Part shown: positions 46,824-60,110 of the stretch, in pieces
Layout: each line of letters starts with the position of its first letter
Numbering within the stretch: the stretch's first letter is position 1
DNA from: Helicoverpa zea
Taxonomy: Eukaryota; Arthropoda; Insecta; Lepidoptera; Noctuidae
Length of the DNA: 64,000 bases
NCBI RefSeq assembly: GCF_022581195.2
Contig: NC_061455.1
Coordinates: forward strand, 12,852,189 to 12,916,188
Direction of reading: 5' to 3'
Notes under the pieces: generated by a model
Seen by the model: only the letters and a program-made list of their open reading frames with translations
Databases searched by the model: none
Told to the model about the DNA's origin: nothing
Position numbers and translations under genes: made by a program

Positions 46824-48634
46824 CTGGCAGCGTTCCATTTTCGAATATGATTCGTTTTTAAATTATCGTGAACGTTTTGTCGTGACTTAGGAATTTTCTT
46901 GTTCAGTGAATCAGTAGAATGGCAAGCAACCGCCGTAATGGTGGAATCAAATGGCGATTACAATTTCATCTTCCTTGCAGTCTTGTGCGCTTGTTGAAGG
47001 TTACGTCTTTGTGTTTTAATGTCTTCGGATTTTTTTGGAATGTGTGTTGTTGGAAGTATTATTAGGAATGTGTTTCTATTTACACAATTTTTTCATGTGT
47101 AGATAATATTTAAAGTTTATAAACCTTAAAAAAATCGGAAGGATAGGATTTTACTTGGTTTTGGAAACTTAGCTATATCAACTTATCGCCTCCATGAATC
47201 TTGGCGCCTTTTCCTAGTGTCGAATTTCATATTACTCGTGATGGATAGGCATTAAATATTGTTTCATTCTTTTTCGTTGAAGATTATCTAAAAAAATACT
47301 TTTCTTCGTAGTCTCACCTATACATAGGTTATGAGACAGTAAATTATGGTTTGATAAGTCTTGATATAATTTTTCTTACATTATAATATTTCATCTAATA
47401 CTCCATTTAAAAGAGCCACATTACCAGACATATCTAACATTACCATACCTCAGGAAAAGCCAGAGCCAAGCCAGTCAATAAAACACTCGATTTAAAACAC
47501 AACATTTTTACACAAACTTTTGCCAAGAAACTTTGTTTTTGGCAAGCAGACGTTACGAAGTTGGACGTTCGACGCAGCCGTGGATCACAGCCGGGCAAAC
47601 TTCAAACTGGTGCTTGATCCAGCCTCTCTTTTTTAATTAATACCACTTCGAACAGAGAACCGAAAGAATGCTTCAAGTCATTAAAAGTTTTAATAGCATT
47701 TGACTTGGAGTTGCAAGGATGGTAACAAATTTTAGTCGAAAACTTTTTGGTTTTTGAAACCGTAAGAAATAGTTTGCGCGGCTCGAGTTTTTTGCAATGG
47801 CAAAAGTGTTGAATAAAGGGTTGGACTTTTAGTTTTGGGAAATATGGTGATTGTGGGTTTGAGTTATACCTCACGAAGTTTTAACTTTTGTGTAAATATC
47901 ATTTAACATTGGAAAAGTAGCCTACTACTTTTGTTCTTCCCTATTTAAGCCTCAGCAAAATGACGGCCTCGTTTAACTAGTGATAACTCGGTGCCTTGAC
48001 GCCCCACCTACTGAATTCAATTTTAATTAACAAGACCACGATTGATATTGATCAATTACATGACCTTGCATATACAAAAGTAGTATTTACGAAGAATTAA
48101 AAAATACCTATATTTTACATAGGCTAAGCACAAGTACTAAAAGATTTTATCGACAAACCGTTTTACCTTTAACAATTCTAATTTGATAAAAACCTAAAAT
48201 CCACAGAACCCAACCACTTACACCAAATCTCCAATATAAAATGGCAAACACACCTGTAAAAGCGTAATTCCGTAAGGCCTTACACAGCCTGCCTTTAAAT
48301 CGAAAACCAATTACGGAAAAACTGTACATAAATACAGACAAGCATTGTCCGCGCACGTGTATGTATATACGCGTATACACACGGTAAACGCGACAACGTG
48401 GATGTAAGGAGGCTGGATGGGGTAGCCTTTGAGGAATGCTGTGCTAATTGGAGTTCGTAATTCAATTAAGTCTATTTTTTATCTAATGTTATAAATTATG
48501 TTCGTGAATAGTAATACAAGGGAATAGTATTGGCTGTGTATGGAGTCTTAAATCCAGAGTCATGCCAAAATCGCTCTAAGGGTTTTAAGAAAATTGTACA
48601 AAGCTTCCACGGTCTGGAGGTTGATGATTGATAC
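46824..48634. other. Non-coding stretch
   Basis: No gene is supported. The ORF at 47602-47874 (minus) is lysine-rich without motif. Confidence 0.4.
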
Positions 48635-48775
48635 ATCCGTGCTTCTGAGAGTGCGTTAGAGTTAGTTCTGCGCCTGATCTGTCTCAGGTCGTGTTAGATT
48701 TCCGTCTCATCGGGCTTTGACATTGAGAGAATAAACAATTCACCTGTGTCTGTGTATTTGCTTGTGGACCCTAAT
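48635..48775 (-). repeat. Dispersed repeat family B, copy 3 (inverted)
   Basis: The reverse complement shows 'ccacaagcaaatacacagac', 'aaagcccgatgagacggaaa', 'ctaacacgacctgagacaga' and 'tcaggcgcagaac', aligning with 19920-20090. It is the most diverged of the three copies. Confidence 0.5.
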
Positions 48776-50889
48776 AATATTAAATCCGACGCAGCTGGCT
48801 GAACTTCTTAACGAAAATAGTCACTGACAAAGCTGTCAGCCATAGCTGTCCCTTTCGATCCAGTTACTCCTGGGATAAGCGCGTCCAAAGAAACAAACTA
48901 CAGCCTTATAATACTAGGTAACACTTCTAACATTGTACCAAGTCTGGTACCCCATCCATAGAGTTATAAATCCACAGACAGCACGTTTAATTAACACGAG
49001 TGACAGCTCGCTGTGCCGACGCACCGATGGCACACATAGCATTAACAATACGCCATGCAGCACAGATTATAAATGGGTTTGATTTAAACCGGCTTGTAAT
49101 GAAGAAACGATTGGTGTCATATTTGTTCGGGTAATCATGTTTGTGCTGGGGGAAGAATGTTTAAGTGTTTGGGGTAATTTTGATGTAAGCACAGAGAAAG
49201 AAACAAAGGTTACTTGTACCTATTTGTAGCCGTTTCTAAATAAGCTGTCAGTTTATTTATTGCCAAAAATATGTATTTTCGGCTTAGACTGAGGTGTATA
49301 AAAATAAACTGAAAAGCGGCAAAAATTATTGACGAAGAAAATTTATGTGAGTTTAATTGAAGAGTAAAAAAATCGGAAACATCACCCACATAACTTATAG
49401 CTCCCAGTTAATTCCACGGTTTATACTACCTTACCGATAAAGATCTTAAAATAGTTTATACAATACAGTGCAGCTATCATCCATTACGCAGTTAATGAAA
49501 GGGTGCTAGCTGTCCGCATGAAATTATCGTCAATTCAACATGTTTATGCGAACACGCCACAGCATTATTATAAAACTTTCTTATTTATATGCAGATGTAG
49601 TGCCCCACATAATGATTTACAAGCAAAGAACAACATTAATTCATTACGAAACAAATTAACATAAAACAACAAGAAAGGAAAAATACATAAAATATAGAAT
49701 AATATAAAATACAGACGGCCATCCATATTCACTAACAAGCCGGCGTATATTACCATAATTTCCGACCTACCTATACAGATACAAATCCATTTAACCTGTT
49801 TTATATTCCGCAAAAGTGCCCAGAAAAGGCCACAGGACTTAACGAGTGAATTAGAATTTTACATTGTAATGGTTGTTGCCCGCAGAAGGGTGAAATAGGG
49901 GTAAAAAGTGGAGGGGGGGGTGAAAAACGCGAGCGCGGAGTGGCATCTCACGGCGCGGCGCACACTTCACAGCTTTGAACTAATTATCCGGTCCTGTGTA
50001 CGTCGCAAGCGGCAATTTCACTAATTATTACATTCATTGAGAAACTGGGAAAATTAAACCGTATTTTTTGGTAGTGAGTAGTGATTTAAATGTTTTGTTA
50101 CGAGTGTGAAACAGGAGCAAATTGGTTTTATACTTGTTTATTGCAGATTGTATTCCGTTTTACTCTTTCACTTGTATGCCTGTGTTTATACCGACAACTC
50201 TGTTTCCACTTAAAGCTGAAGCTTAATGCTTTTTTTCTCACTGCCACTGCGGTAACAACATAATGGCTCAATGAGGTTTAAAATACTTGTAACTTTTATA
50301 AACCTATCATTAGTAACTAGTGGGTATAGATATCTGATTGTAAACATTAAGTTGAATTATGTTAAAGTGCTTATCTAACTACAAAATTATAACCAACCAG
50401 AGACACCTTTTTCCACGTAGTGTTTTCTACACAATCAAAACATAGAAAGAAAATGTTAATTTAGCTGACTTTCACATTTATTTTGAGCTTCATTTGGCTA
50501 CCTCTTCTAAACTATACACGATGAAACTTCAAAAACTGGATCAATTAAACTTCAAAACTTATACATATTAAAAGAATGACAGCTTACTCGAGCGCAATTG
50601 TGAGTCGTGACAATGCACAAATGAAACTTTATTTGAATTTAAATAGTTTTGAGTCGTCAGCCGGTAAATGCGGGGTTCCAAGCCCGGGCGGGGACAGACT
50701 GACGTTTGAGAAGCAGCCAAGAAACTTAATACGTTTAAACTGTCCTCTTTATTATATTTTTTATGGATTTCTGTTGAATTGTGAATACAATTTTGGTGAT
50801 AGAATGTGATTATTTTTGTCAGCGGTTATAAATTATATTTTTATTTAAGAGTTTTGTTAATAGTGAATAGTGGACATTTTTGGTAGTCG
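48776..50889. other. Non-coding stretch
   Basis: No gene is supported. A G-run and CpG-rich block lies at 49905-49970. Confidence 0.4.
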
Positions 50890-50998
50890 TTACGGGGTAT
50901 CGGGTTGCCCGTGTAACTGAGTTCATGAGGCAGATAGGAAGTCGCTCCTATTAAAACAAAGGTGCATATAGTACACCTGTATCCGATTAGACTAATTG
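50890..50998 (+). repeat. SINE-like lepidopteran repeat fragment
   Basis: Words 'ggggtatcgggttgcccgtg', 'taactgagttcatgaggcag', 'gaagtcgctcct' and 'gtatccgattagact' match the family at 6530-6697, truncated at the 3' side. Confidence 0.55.
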
Positions 50999-53900
50999 AA
51001 AGTGCAAATCAATATTTAATTAAAACCACTGCAGCTTTAAATTAAAAAGTTTACCCCATAATGAAAAAAATAAAAATTCATTCAACAAAACGATCCCATT
51101 TAAGTCCAAAATTTCGTTATAAATGAAAAATATTAATCCAAATTAAAACGCGGAATCGGAACACATCAGCCGTAACCGAGTTTACGGGCTCCCGATGAGT
51201 AATATAGCACGCTCGATGGCTTGCAGATTACCGACTATAAATTATTATGAAGCAATCAGTGTATGGTAAAAGTTTGGGCCTTGTTTTGTTCTTGCGACAC
51301 GGGGGCGATACGATTTACTTCAAGAATTCGTGAGAAAATATGTAAAAACAAAACTATGGGTGAAATTATATCGGTTTGCAATACAAAATGCTTCAGTTAA
51401 GCAAGTGACCTTGAGTTTTTCCATCCTAGTCAAAATCGGCTTTGCATTAGGAATTTAGTTATCCTGCTATTGAAGTTTTTCCACCTAAATAAATTAATAA
51501 TATACCTATTTTTAAAAGTCTGCCAAGACCTATAGAGTGATTTGAATAAGGAGTCGTTATATTATTAGCCAGCATTTAAAGTGTAAAACTAAACTTATAC
51601 AAATCTTCAAATAACAATCTTGGTTAAGTGAACACTAAAACACCCTCACGACGACGACACGACGGCCACAAGATCGCAACACATAAAAGGTTTTGTTCAG
51701 CAACCGTGAGCCTCCGTAGATTTATTGGTAATATAATTTTGATTGATCGAAGCGATTCCAGCCACCAACTTGAGGTTTAAAGCGACGCACCGAGAGCTTA
51801 ACCGTAATCAATCTTAAACGGCTGAACTAATAGCTTCAGGTGACATAATACTTGTAGGAGTTTACTGCAAGGTTGCTGGTTTGGTAGTTTTTGGTAGATG
51901 GAACCTGATTTTGACCTATATTTGTGGCGGCATAGTTGTTTAACAAGTATGCCAGCTTCTCGAGTAGTGGTGGTCGGTGAGAGCCACGGGTTTAATTCCA
52001 GATCAAACAAGTATATCGTGGTAAATCATTTCAGTGCTTCTAAATTCATTCAAATTCAAATTAAAATATCCCTTCGCCTAATTACTAAGACACTAAAAAG
52101 ACTCCATTTAAATCATACCCTAAACGAACTTAATAATAATTAAATTGTAATCCAATACAAAACGTAACACGGTAACAGCTGTGGATTATGATGGAGACAT
52201 TCATTTTTCACTTTAAATGAACTAATATTGTAATAAAGAGGACAGGTGACATTGATTCCCTGTTCTATAATCTCAGGGTGGAAGGAAATTAGCTGCGAAA
52301 TTGAATTTATTGCGTTAATTTCGGTACAAAAGTTTTTAAGGTGTTAAACCTAAAATTGTAATTTAGTTGATATGGAAAATCTCCTTAATTGTACCAGATT
52401 TTTTGGGTATAAGTGTAGTTCGTGTTTTACCCTAGCGACTTGGTATATAAATTGTGTCTTTCATATCATATTTGTTTGGTATTCATAATAAGTTATCTTG
52501 CTAATAACAAAGTCCAACCTAAACTTAATCATAAAGATTAGAAATGCGAAATGAAACATATTGCGGATATTTTTGTTGCAATTCTCTATTCTCTCCCTTT
52601 ACCATTTAAAAATACCGCACAAAAAACAATATTTTTCACACTTTCAAATGCACGTTGCACAAAACAGCATATCAACGCCAAAATGCCAGTTTTTAATTGC
52701 CAAACAGGCAGCCTAGTGCCATTTCATTCAATTACTGGCATGAGCTCTGGCAACACCGACGAGTTTTGTTGATAATTCCATAATGTGTGTTGAAACTTTA
52801 TTTTGCTAGTGGTAATGGATGATGGTATGTTTTTTGCAGCTGTGTCTGTATCATGCTGAATGTATTTATTAAATCGGTTTTGTTTATTTTACATTAAAAC
52901 TAGTTGAACCATCCACTCGCCTTCTTCTTCTTCTAGCGCTGTTATTTAGGGTTGGCTCAGTATGTTTTCTGCTCCCTTTCATCTCTTCAGTCATCATAGT
53001 AATATCTTATATTATCCCTATTTATTTTGTCATCTTTCACTACACCTCTGAACCATTACTAAACACATAAATGGATGTAGGAAAATTTACATAGAAAGAC
53101 AATACTCAAGTTTTTTCACTAAGTACCTACCTAATATTTTTTACTATGCCCAAACTAGGCTTTCATTGTTTAAGTAATATAATCATATTACGACACCTAA
53201 ATACTTCTTAAATATAATACAGCCACACAACACATCCCATACTCACTCATCTAGATTACAAAATCCTACTGAGTAAAAGTCCCAATACTCCTACATACAA
53301 GTGCATCACCCGTCGCCACTCGCCTGCACGCTGCAGCCGCTGACTAGGCGTTACATAACTTGCATTTTCGGACATAATTAAAATTTCCACGCTTGGGAAT
53401 TCTATTATGGAATTTAACACATCTCGAGCCGTGGATTTCAGCTGAAATCATTGTATTTTCCACCCAACGAATCGTATGAATTTTTGAGGGTGGAAATTGT
53501 GAAATATTTTTGTATTTTATAGTGAATTTTGTTAATGTTTTTTGAGATGTATTAATATTGAAAGAATGTAACACGCTGTGAGATATTCTTACAATATTTT
53601 TTTAATCCTACATTTTTATATGAAAAATATTTTTTGGACCATTTCCTTTATATGAATGATAGCAGGTAAATAGTTGAGAAAACTAAAATGTTTCACTTCT
53701 TAAAACTTTAAGTAATAAACTCTCGCGTCTCATAAATCAAAAAGATGCATTCAATTACTAAACCTAATTGAATTAATCCATTAAAAAACAAAAATAAACT
53801 TTCCTAGCAACTAACAACGTTAAAACAGCGAGTACACTCAAATACACAAGTCCAAACAAAAGAAAACTTTCTATCGATTGCCAAGCTAAACAAGTGCTTC

Positions 53901-55399
53901 CGCAAACCAATTATGTATGAAAGTGTTGTTAACTAACTTATTCTGTTAGGAAAACTACGAAAATGCCTAGTTAATGTTAGCAAGTAAAAGAAATAAAGTG
54001 AATAAAGACGCTGTTACGTTCTGTCATTTTTTTGTAAGACTTTTTTGATTGGTAACAAATTTTTATTTCTAACAGACTCGTGATGAATAGCACTAGATAT
54101 CACAAAGAAAAAATATTTAGAAAAACGCAATCTATTATGTTAGATAGATCTCCGTAGAATAGATATAAAAGAAACCTATTATAGGATAGGAAATTATCTT
54201 GAAAAATAAGTGAGAAAATACTTAAAAGGAAATATATCCATAGGATGTCCATCAAGCTCAATCAGAGAAGTAATCTTTTACTTTCGCCTTATTTCTCTAA
54301 TTCATCTTTGGTAGAAGTAAAAACGTTTCATTTCAATTAATCATTCGTCCCCTCGAGACCATTCCGAAACGTCCGCCACTTCCAAACTTATTAGAGAGAA
54401 TATAAAAGAACGAATAGAAACAATAAGTAGCGTCCAACGACTGAATATATGAATAAAATCTTTGTCAACTTTTGTAATCAATCTGAAGCGAGTTTCAACA
54501 TCGCTAACGATCTCATTCATAACAAACTTGGGATAGAAGGCAAGCCTTAATTAAATCGCCGATTCATATTCCCCTGTCCCGATACCCAATCAAAGGCAGA
54601 TGGGAATCGGAAAAAAGTCAAAATCGTTGAAGACTTTTGTAATTAGCCGACTGTGGGAGCGCGCAAAAAATATATTTCGCCCGCCCTATGAATATGCAGG
54701 GGTGTTTGTCGCGGCCTACGAGTCCGACCGCTGAATTATTAATGTTTACGTATAATGTGGGTAAGTAGGGATTACGTCGGCAGAAAGACGAAACGCCTCT
54801 GCTTTATTATAGTGAATCGTCGACGTCAAAGCTTAGAGGCTAAGTCGGGGCACAATGGAATTGTATAAGTTTCATATTATGATAAATTAGCTCAAATGGA
54901 TAAACGACTTAGGAGTTTAAACCTGAATAGGGATTTGTGTTTAGAATTGGCCTTTGTTTTATTATAATCGCCAGATAGATGGGTAATTTAAATCCAGTGA
55001 TTTTGTTGGGAGGAAGAAATTTCGATCATAATATTCCAAGCAAAATCTAAAAACCTATAATTTGCTAAAGTACATTACTACGTCACTTGTGTAATTTGAC
55101 AACCGTAAAACAACAAAGTGACTTCGATTCGTTCCTTCACAAAAAGTAAAATCGTTTGTCTTCCTAGCACAATCAATCCCATAGACTTTGTGAACCAAAT
55201 GTGATTAAGTTTTTACAGCCAGAAGGTGATTGCTTTCGTTCGGTATTTTCAACTCTATGAATGCTCTTACTATCTTTGTATGTCTCTTAACTAGACTTGG
55301 CACTATTTTTGAAAAAGAAATTACATACTTTTTAAAATTAAGTTATACGGTTAAAAAGATTCATAAACATCATTCAATTACCTAACCTCGAGACTTTAA
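50999..55399. other. Non-coding stretch
   Basis: I see no supported gene over 4.4 kb. Short ORFs (51798-52010, 51898-52143, 52551-52772, 53344-53574) have no motifs and lack splice context. Confidence 0.45.
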
Positions 55400-55581
55400 T
55401 TTATACTTATAATAATAAACAGGTTTTTTGTTGTTAGAATAGAATAGAATAAACGTTTATTTGTTGTTTTTTGTCCCTAACTCCAAAACCACTGAACCGA
55501 TTTAAAAAATTCTTAATATTTGATCCCGGTTCATGCAGCAGTTTCTACGGGGCACGGGTTAAGCCGCAGGAAACCGGCTAG
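55400..55581 (+). mobile_element. Lep1/Helitron-like repeat
   Basis: Blocks 'aactccaaaaccactgaacc', 'tttgatcccggttcatgcag' and 'acggggcacgggttaagccg' end in CTAG (55578-55581). It lies about 25 bp upstream of the gypsy insertion, whose target is just outside it. Confidence 0.5.
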
Positions 55582-55612
55582 CACTTCATAAAACTTATTC
55601 TTCATAAAGATC

Positions 55613-55836
55613 TGTAGTGGGACCTACACTAATTGTTGACGCATCAATATTGTTCATACTGTACTTGCATTGTGTTCGCCTCCTCAGTTGTCCCGTATAT
55701 CGCACTACCAACGCACGCTACTAAATATTGTGACCGTACCAAATCCTAGGTAACCTAATTGGAGTCAGAAAATAAAAGTGTATTAATTAGTATTCGGTTT
55801 ATTTACTTATCTCTGAACACGACACCCCACCATCTA
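55613..55836 (+). repeat. Gypsy 5' LTR
   Basis: This 224-bp LTR starts TGTAGTGGG. It contains an arthropod initiator TCAGT at 55684-55688 and AATAAA at 55771-55776, consistent with R starting near 55686 and polyadenylation after 55776. No TATA box is obvious. It is identical by eye to the 3' LTR. Confidence 0.92.
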
Positions 55837-55839
55837 AAT

Positions 55840-55855
55840 TGGTGACCCCGACGTG
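55840..55855 (+). promoter_or_regulatory. Gypsy primer-binding site (tRNA-Trp)
   Basis: TGGTGACCCCGACGTG starts 3 nt after the LTR and is complementary to the 3' end of tRNA-Trp including CCA. The same sequence is the known Rous sarcoma virus primer site. Confidence 0.85.
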
Positions 55856-55981
55856 GAGAAAGTGTGAACTGTAACCAGTGAATTTGGACTTGTAATTCAG
55901 TGAATCGGACGACCGGGGCAACTCACACAAGTGTATGTAGTGTCGGCTTAATATTAGTGCGCGTCAAATTAAGAAATTATA

Positions 55982-56821
55982 ATGTCGTCTGAAGACAAGA
56001 AGGTCGTTATTGAAGAACATCAACTGTCGTCCATCTCCATCACAGCTAGAATTCCGGAATTTTGGAAGAAGTCGCCTAGAACATGGTTTATCCAAGCAGA
56101 AGCAGTTCTAAATCCTCAGAAGATGTCCGACGAATCAAAGTACCAGGTCCTTATTTCAAAATTACCCCCAGACGCAGTTGAGCAAGTTACACAGATCCTT
56201 GTGGATCCCCCTGAGAAAAATAAATATGAGACCTTGAAGAATAAGTTGATATTTATATATCAAGAATCCGAAGAGCGGCAAGTAAAAAAACTCATTGGCG
56301 AAATGGAATTAGGCGACCAGAAACCATCACAATTACTAAGAAAAATGCAAGACCTAGCCAGGGGACGAGTAAATAACGAAACACTCATAGTTATGTGGCA
56401 GAATCATTTACCAAATTCGGTGCGAGGAGTTTTAGCTGTAACGGAAGAAAAAGATTTAGAGAAATTAGCATCAATAGCGGATAAAATAATGGAAACGACG
56501 ACTCCCATACACAGTGTTGCGACTGTCAAACAGGAACCAGGCCCATCCGGTTCTCAGGACCAAATTATTTCGGCAATAAACAAATTGAGTGATAGATTAC
56601 AAAATTTAGAGTCAAGATCACGAGGCCGTTCAAATAACTGGCGAAGGAATAACTTTAGACGCAACAGATCCAGGTCAGGGTCAAGAAGTCGCACAAGGAA
56701 ATTCGAAGATCCAAATTGGTTATGTTTTTACCATTATAAGTATCGCAGCAAGGCAACTAAATGTGTGGATCCATGTAACTGGAAGAAAAAACACGACAAG
56801 GACAAGCCAGCGGAAAACTAG
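55982..56821 (+). CDS. Gag-like structural protein of the gypsy element
   Basis: This is a 279-residue ORF with the ATG at 55982 in context 'ttataATG'. The N-terminal two thirds form a typical Ty3-type capsid region: PEFWKKSPRTWF near residues 25-36 and the LLRKMQDLA helix near 118-126. An arginine/serine-rich stretch (212-240) is followed by a CHCC finger, C248-x2-H251-x9-C261-x3-C265, in place of the usual CCHC knuckle. It should form the particle and bind RNA. It ends in TAG and overlaps the upstream open part of the pol frame by about 40 nt. The ORF is intact. Confidence 0.88.
   Translation: MSSEDKKVVIEEHQLSSISITARIPEFWKKSPRTWFIQAEAVLNPQKMSDESKYQVLISKLPPDAVEQVTQILVDPPEKNKYETLKNKLIFIYQESEERQVKKLIGEMELGDQKPSQLLRKMQDLARGRVNNETLIVMWQNHLPNSVRGVLAVTEEKDLEKLASIADKIMETTTPIHSVATVKQEPGPSGSQDQIISAINKLSDRLQNLESRSRGRSNNWRRNNFRRNRSRSGSRSRTRKFEDPNWLCFYHYKYRSKATKCVDPCNWKKKHDKDKPAEN
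56779..56821 (+). promoter_or_regulatory. Gag-pol overlap with A6 run
   Basis: The pol frame opens at 56779, after a TAA at 56776-56778, while gag stops at 56819-56821. A run of six A (56786-56791) in gag codons AAA AAA lies in the overlap and is the only slippery-looking tract, but it does not fit the ideal XXXYYYZ register. A -1 shift somewhere in these 43 nt would make Gag-Pol. Confidence 0.45.
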
Positions 56822-59800
56822 AGTCGGTGCAGTCTGCGACGGGAGGCTGTGACCGTGCCTTCGGGAATCACCGTCTGTGTGTCAGAGACAGGAAATCGGG
56901 CTTAAACTTCTTAGTGGATAGTGGTGCAAACGTGTCAGTGTTACCGCGGAAAGTAGCCTACATGAAAGGTAATACAAGTGAGTGTTGTTATAAACTCTTT
57001 GCCGCAAATGGAACTCAGATTAACACGTATGGTACATTGTACTTAGAATTAGATTTAAACCTAAGACGAGCATTCCGTTGGTTATTTACATTAGCGGACG
57101 TACAGCAACCAATATTAGGTGCTGACTTCTTAGCTAATTTTCAGTTGTTAATTGACTTGAACGGACGAAGGTTAATCGATCAAATAACTAATTTAAGCAC
57201 CAAAGGCAATCTTTCTAATTCTAGTGAGCCCACTTTGAAAACTATCGTAAATAATTGCCCTTATTATGATTTATTATGTGAATTTCCAGAACTAACTAAA
57301 CCAGTTTCGTACAAAGAAACGCCTAAACATAATGTTTGTCATCACATTGAGACCACAGGACCTCCAGTGCACGCACGAGCCAGGCAGTTACCACCAGACA
57401 GGTACGTAAAAGCTAAAAATGAGTTTAAGATTATGCAAGAGCTTGGGATTTGTAGGCCGAGTAAAAGCGCTTGGGCAAGTCCCTTGCATGTTGTTCCTAA
57501 GAAGGACGGGAATATTAGACCTTGTGGAGATTATAGACGTTTAAATGCGATTACCAAGCCTGATCGATATCCAGTTCCCCGTCTTCATGATTTTACGTAT
57601 ATGTTAGATAATAAAAAGGTTTTCTCAAAGCTAGATATAAATAGAGCCTATTATTGTGTGCCAGTTTCGGAAAATGACATTGAGAAAACTGCCGTCATAA
57701 CACCGTTTGGTTTATTCGAGTTTGTGCGTATGCCATTTGGATTAAGAAATGCTGCACAAACTTTTCAACGTTTTATGCATCATACTGTTTTACAAGACTT
57801 AGATTTTCTTTTCAATTAGGTAGATGACGTCATCATTGCATCGGAAAATGAAGAGCAGCATAGAGAACATTTACGAAAAGTTTTTGAACGTTTTAATGAA
57901 TTTGGTATAACGATTAATTTTTCAAAGTGTAGTTTTGGTAAAGATAAATTAGAGTTTTTGGGTTTTGAAGTCTCTACAGAAGGAATTAAACCATTAGAAG
58001 ATAAAGTTAAAGCGATTATTGATTTTCCAAAGCCGGATACTGTAGAGGAACTTAGAAGATTTTTAGGCATGTTAAATTTTTATAGAGCTCATATACCTCA
58101 TTCAGCTGATCATCAGGCAGCGTTAAATAAATATTTAGGGAATTCAAAGCGTAAGGATAAAAGTAAAATCAATTGGACACCTGAAGCTACGGAAAATTTT
58201 GAAAAATGTAAAGATGATCTTAAAAATGCTACCTTATTGTATTTCCCATCGGCACATACACCTTTGTCATTGATGACGGACGCATCAGACACAAGTGTAG
58301 GTGCAGTATTGCAACAAAAAGTTGATGGCAATTGGAAACCTTTAGGATATTTTTCGAAAAAATTAACTGAAGCACAAAAGAAATATAGTACATATGATAG
58401 AGAACTTTTAGCAATTTATTTAGCAATCATACATTTTCGTAATTTAATTGAAGGACAAGAATTAATAATTTTTACAGATCATAAACCATTAACTTTCGCG
58501 TTTACTAAATTAGGTACCAATAGAGAAACCTCTAGGCGAACTAGGCAAATTATGTTTATTAGTGAATTTAGTACTGACATACGACACATTAGTGGAAATA
58601 ATAATATAGTTGCTGACACATTATCTAGAGTTGAAACAATAACATGTCCCACGACGTTAGATTTCGCAGAACTCGCCACTGCGCAGGAAGTTGACGAACA
58701 GCTTGCAAAATTATTGAGAGCGTCAAACAACAACAGTAAAGTAATATTGAAACGTGTAACGTTACTCGATACTGATAAACATGTTTATTGCGAAATGTCT
58801 ACTAATAGTGCAAGACCATATTTACCTGAAAAATTTCGTCGCTTAGCTTTTGATTCTATTCATAATTTAAGTCATCCTGGTATTAAGACAAGTAAAAAAT
58901 TAGTAAAAGATAGATATTTTTGGCCTGAAATGAATAGAGATATTGGTAAATGGGCTAAAACATGTGTAAAATGTCAAAGAGCGAAAGTTCAAAAACATAC
59001 GGTTTCTGATTTACAGTCCTTTAAAAGTACTAAACGTTTTGAGCATATACATATTGATATTATAGGACCGTTACCAACCTCGCCAGAAGGTTATAGATAT
59101 TGTTTAACGATTATCGATAGATTCACTCGTTGGCCAGAGGCATTTCCACTAAAAGAGATAACTGCAGAAATCGTAGCGAAAACATTATATGAAGGTTGGA
59201 TTAGTCGTTTTGGTTGTCCCATAAAGCTCACTAGTGACCAGGGTCGTCAGTTCGAAAGTAACTTATTCAAAGAATTAATGATTTTAATGGGAATTATAAA
59301 GACACGTACAACTCCGTATCATCCTCAATGTAATGGTTTAGTAGAACGTTGGCATAGATCTTTAAAAGCCGCGTTAATGGCTCGCTTAAATAATAAATGC
59401 TGGGTTGACGAATTGGCAACTGTAATGTTGGGGTTACGCACAACGATAAAATTAGATACAGGCGTAACCGCTGCACAAATGTTGTATGGCAGTAATATTA
59501 GAGTACCCGGTGACTTTTATGATACAGCTGATTTGAAGATTAGCGATTCAGAAAATTTCGTAAATAAGTTAAAAGTTGTAATTGACGGGTTAAAGCCATC
59601 TAATAGGAAAAATAAGTCACCAAATAAGATTTTTGTGCATAAAGACTTGTATGATTGTGAATATATTTTTATCCGTAATGACGCAGTACGGAAACCGTTA
59701 CAACCACCATACGACGGACCATATCGCGTCATAAGTAGAGATAATAAAGTATTTTGTATTCGGTTGCCCGACCGACAAGTTAAAGTTTCTATAGATCGTC

Positions 59801-59982
59801 TGAAACCAGCGTACATGTTAATAGAGGATGAATCGCAATCTAAAGTAGTGGATAATAGTAATAGGGATACCGTTTGTCGAAAAGTTACGAAAAAAGTAAC
59901 AATTCAAACGGACGAACCCGATAGTAAAGTTTATACTACGCGAACTGGTCGAGTAAGCAAGAAGCCATTGAAATACCGATAA
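56779..59982 (+). CDS. Pol polyprotein (PR-RT-RNaseH-IN) with one in-frame UAG
   Basis: The frame is open from 56779 and lies -1 relative to gag; no ATG is near its start, so frameshift or fused expression is likely. Numbering from 56827: protease DSGA at 31-34; RT with RPCGDYRRLN and KLDINRAYY blocks; a TAG (57817-57819) exactly at the aromatic position of the YxDD box, directly before V-D-D, after which the same frame continues open to 59982. RNase H has TDASD (D485), RELLA and FTDHKP. Integrase has H679-x3-H683 and C713-x2-C716, then the catalytic triad D744, D804, E840 with the D,D(35)E spacing, and a C-terminal PYDGPYRV module. Apart from the stop, every catalytic motif I looked for is present. 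Confidence 0.88.
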
Positions 59983-60110
59983 ATTATTTTATTGTTAAAA
60001 TGTCAATTTTGCAGATTTATTTAGGACATTAGTTTCAAATTGTGGTATCGCGATCTTTAATTTCATTTACGTTGAGACGATACATCAGTATAGTGGACTA
60101 AATTAGCAAA

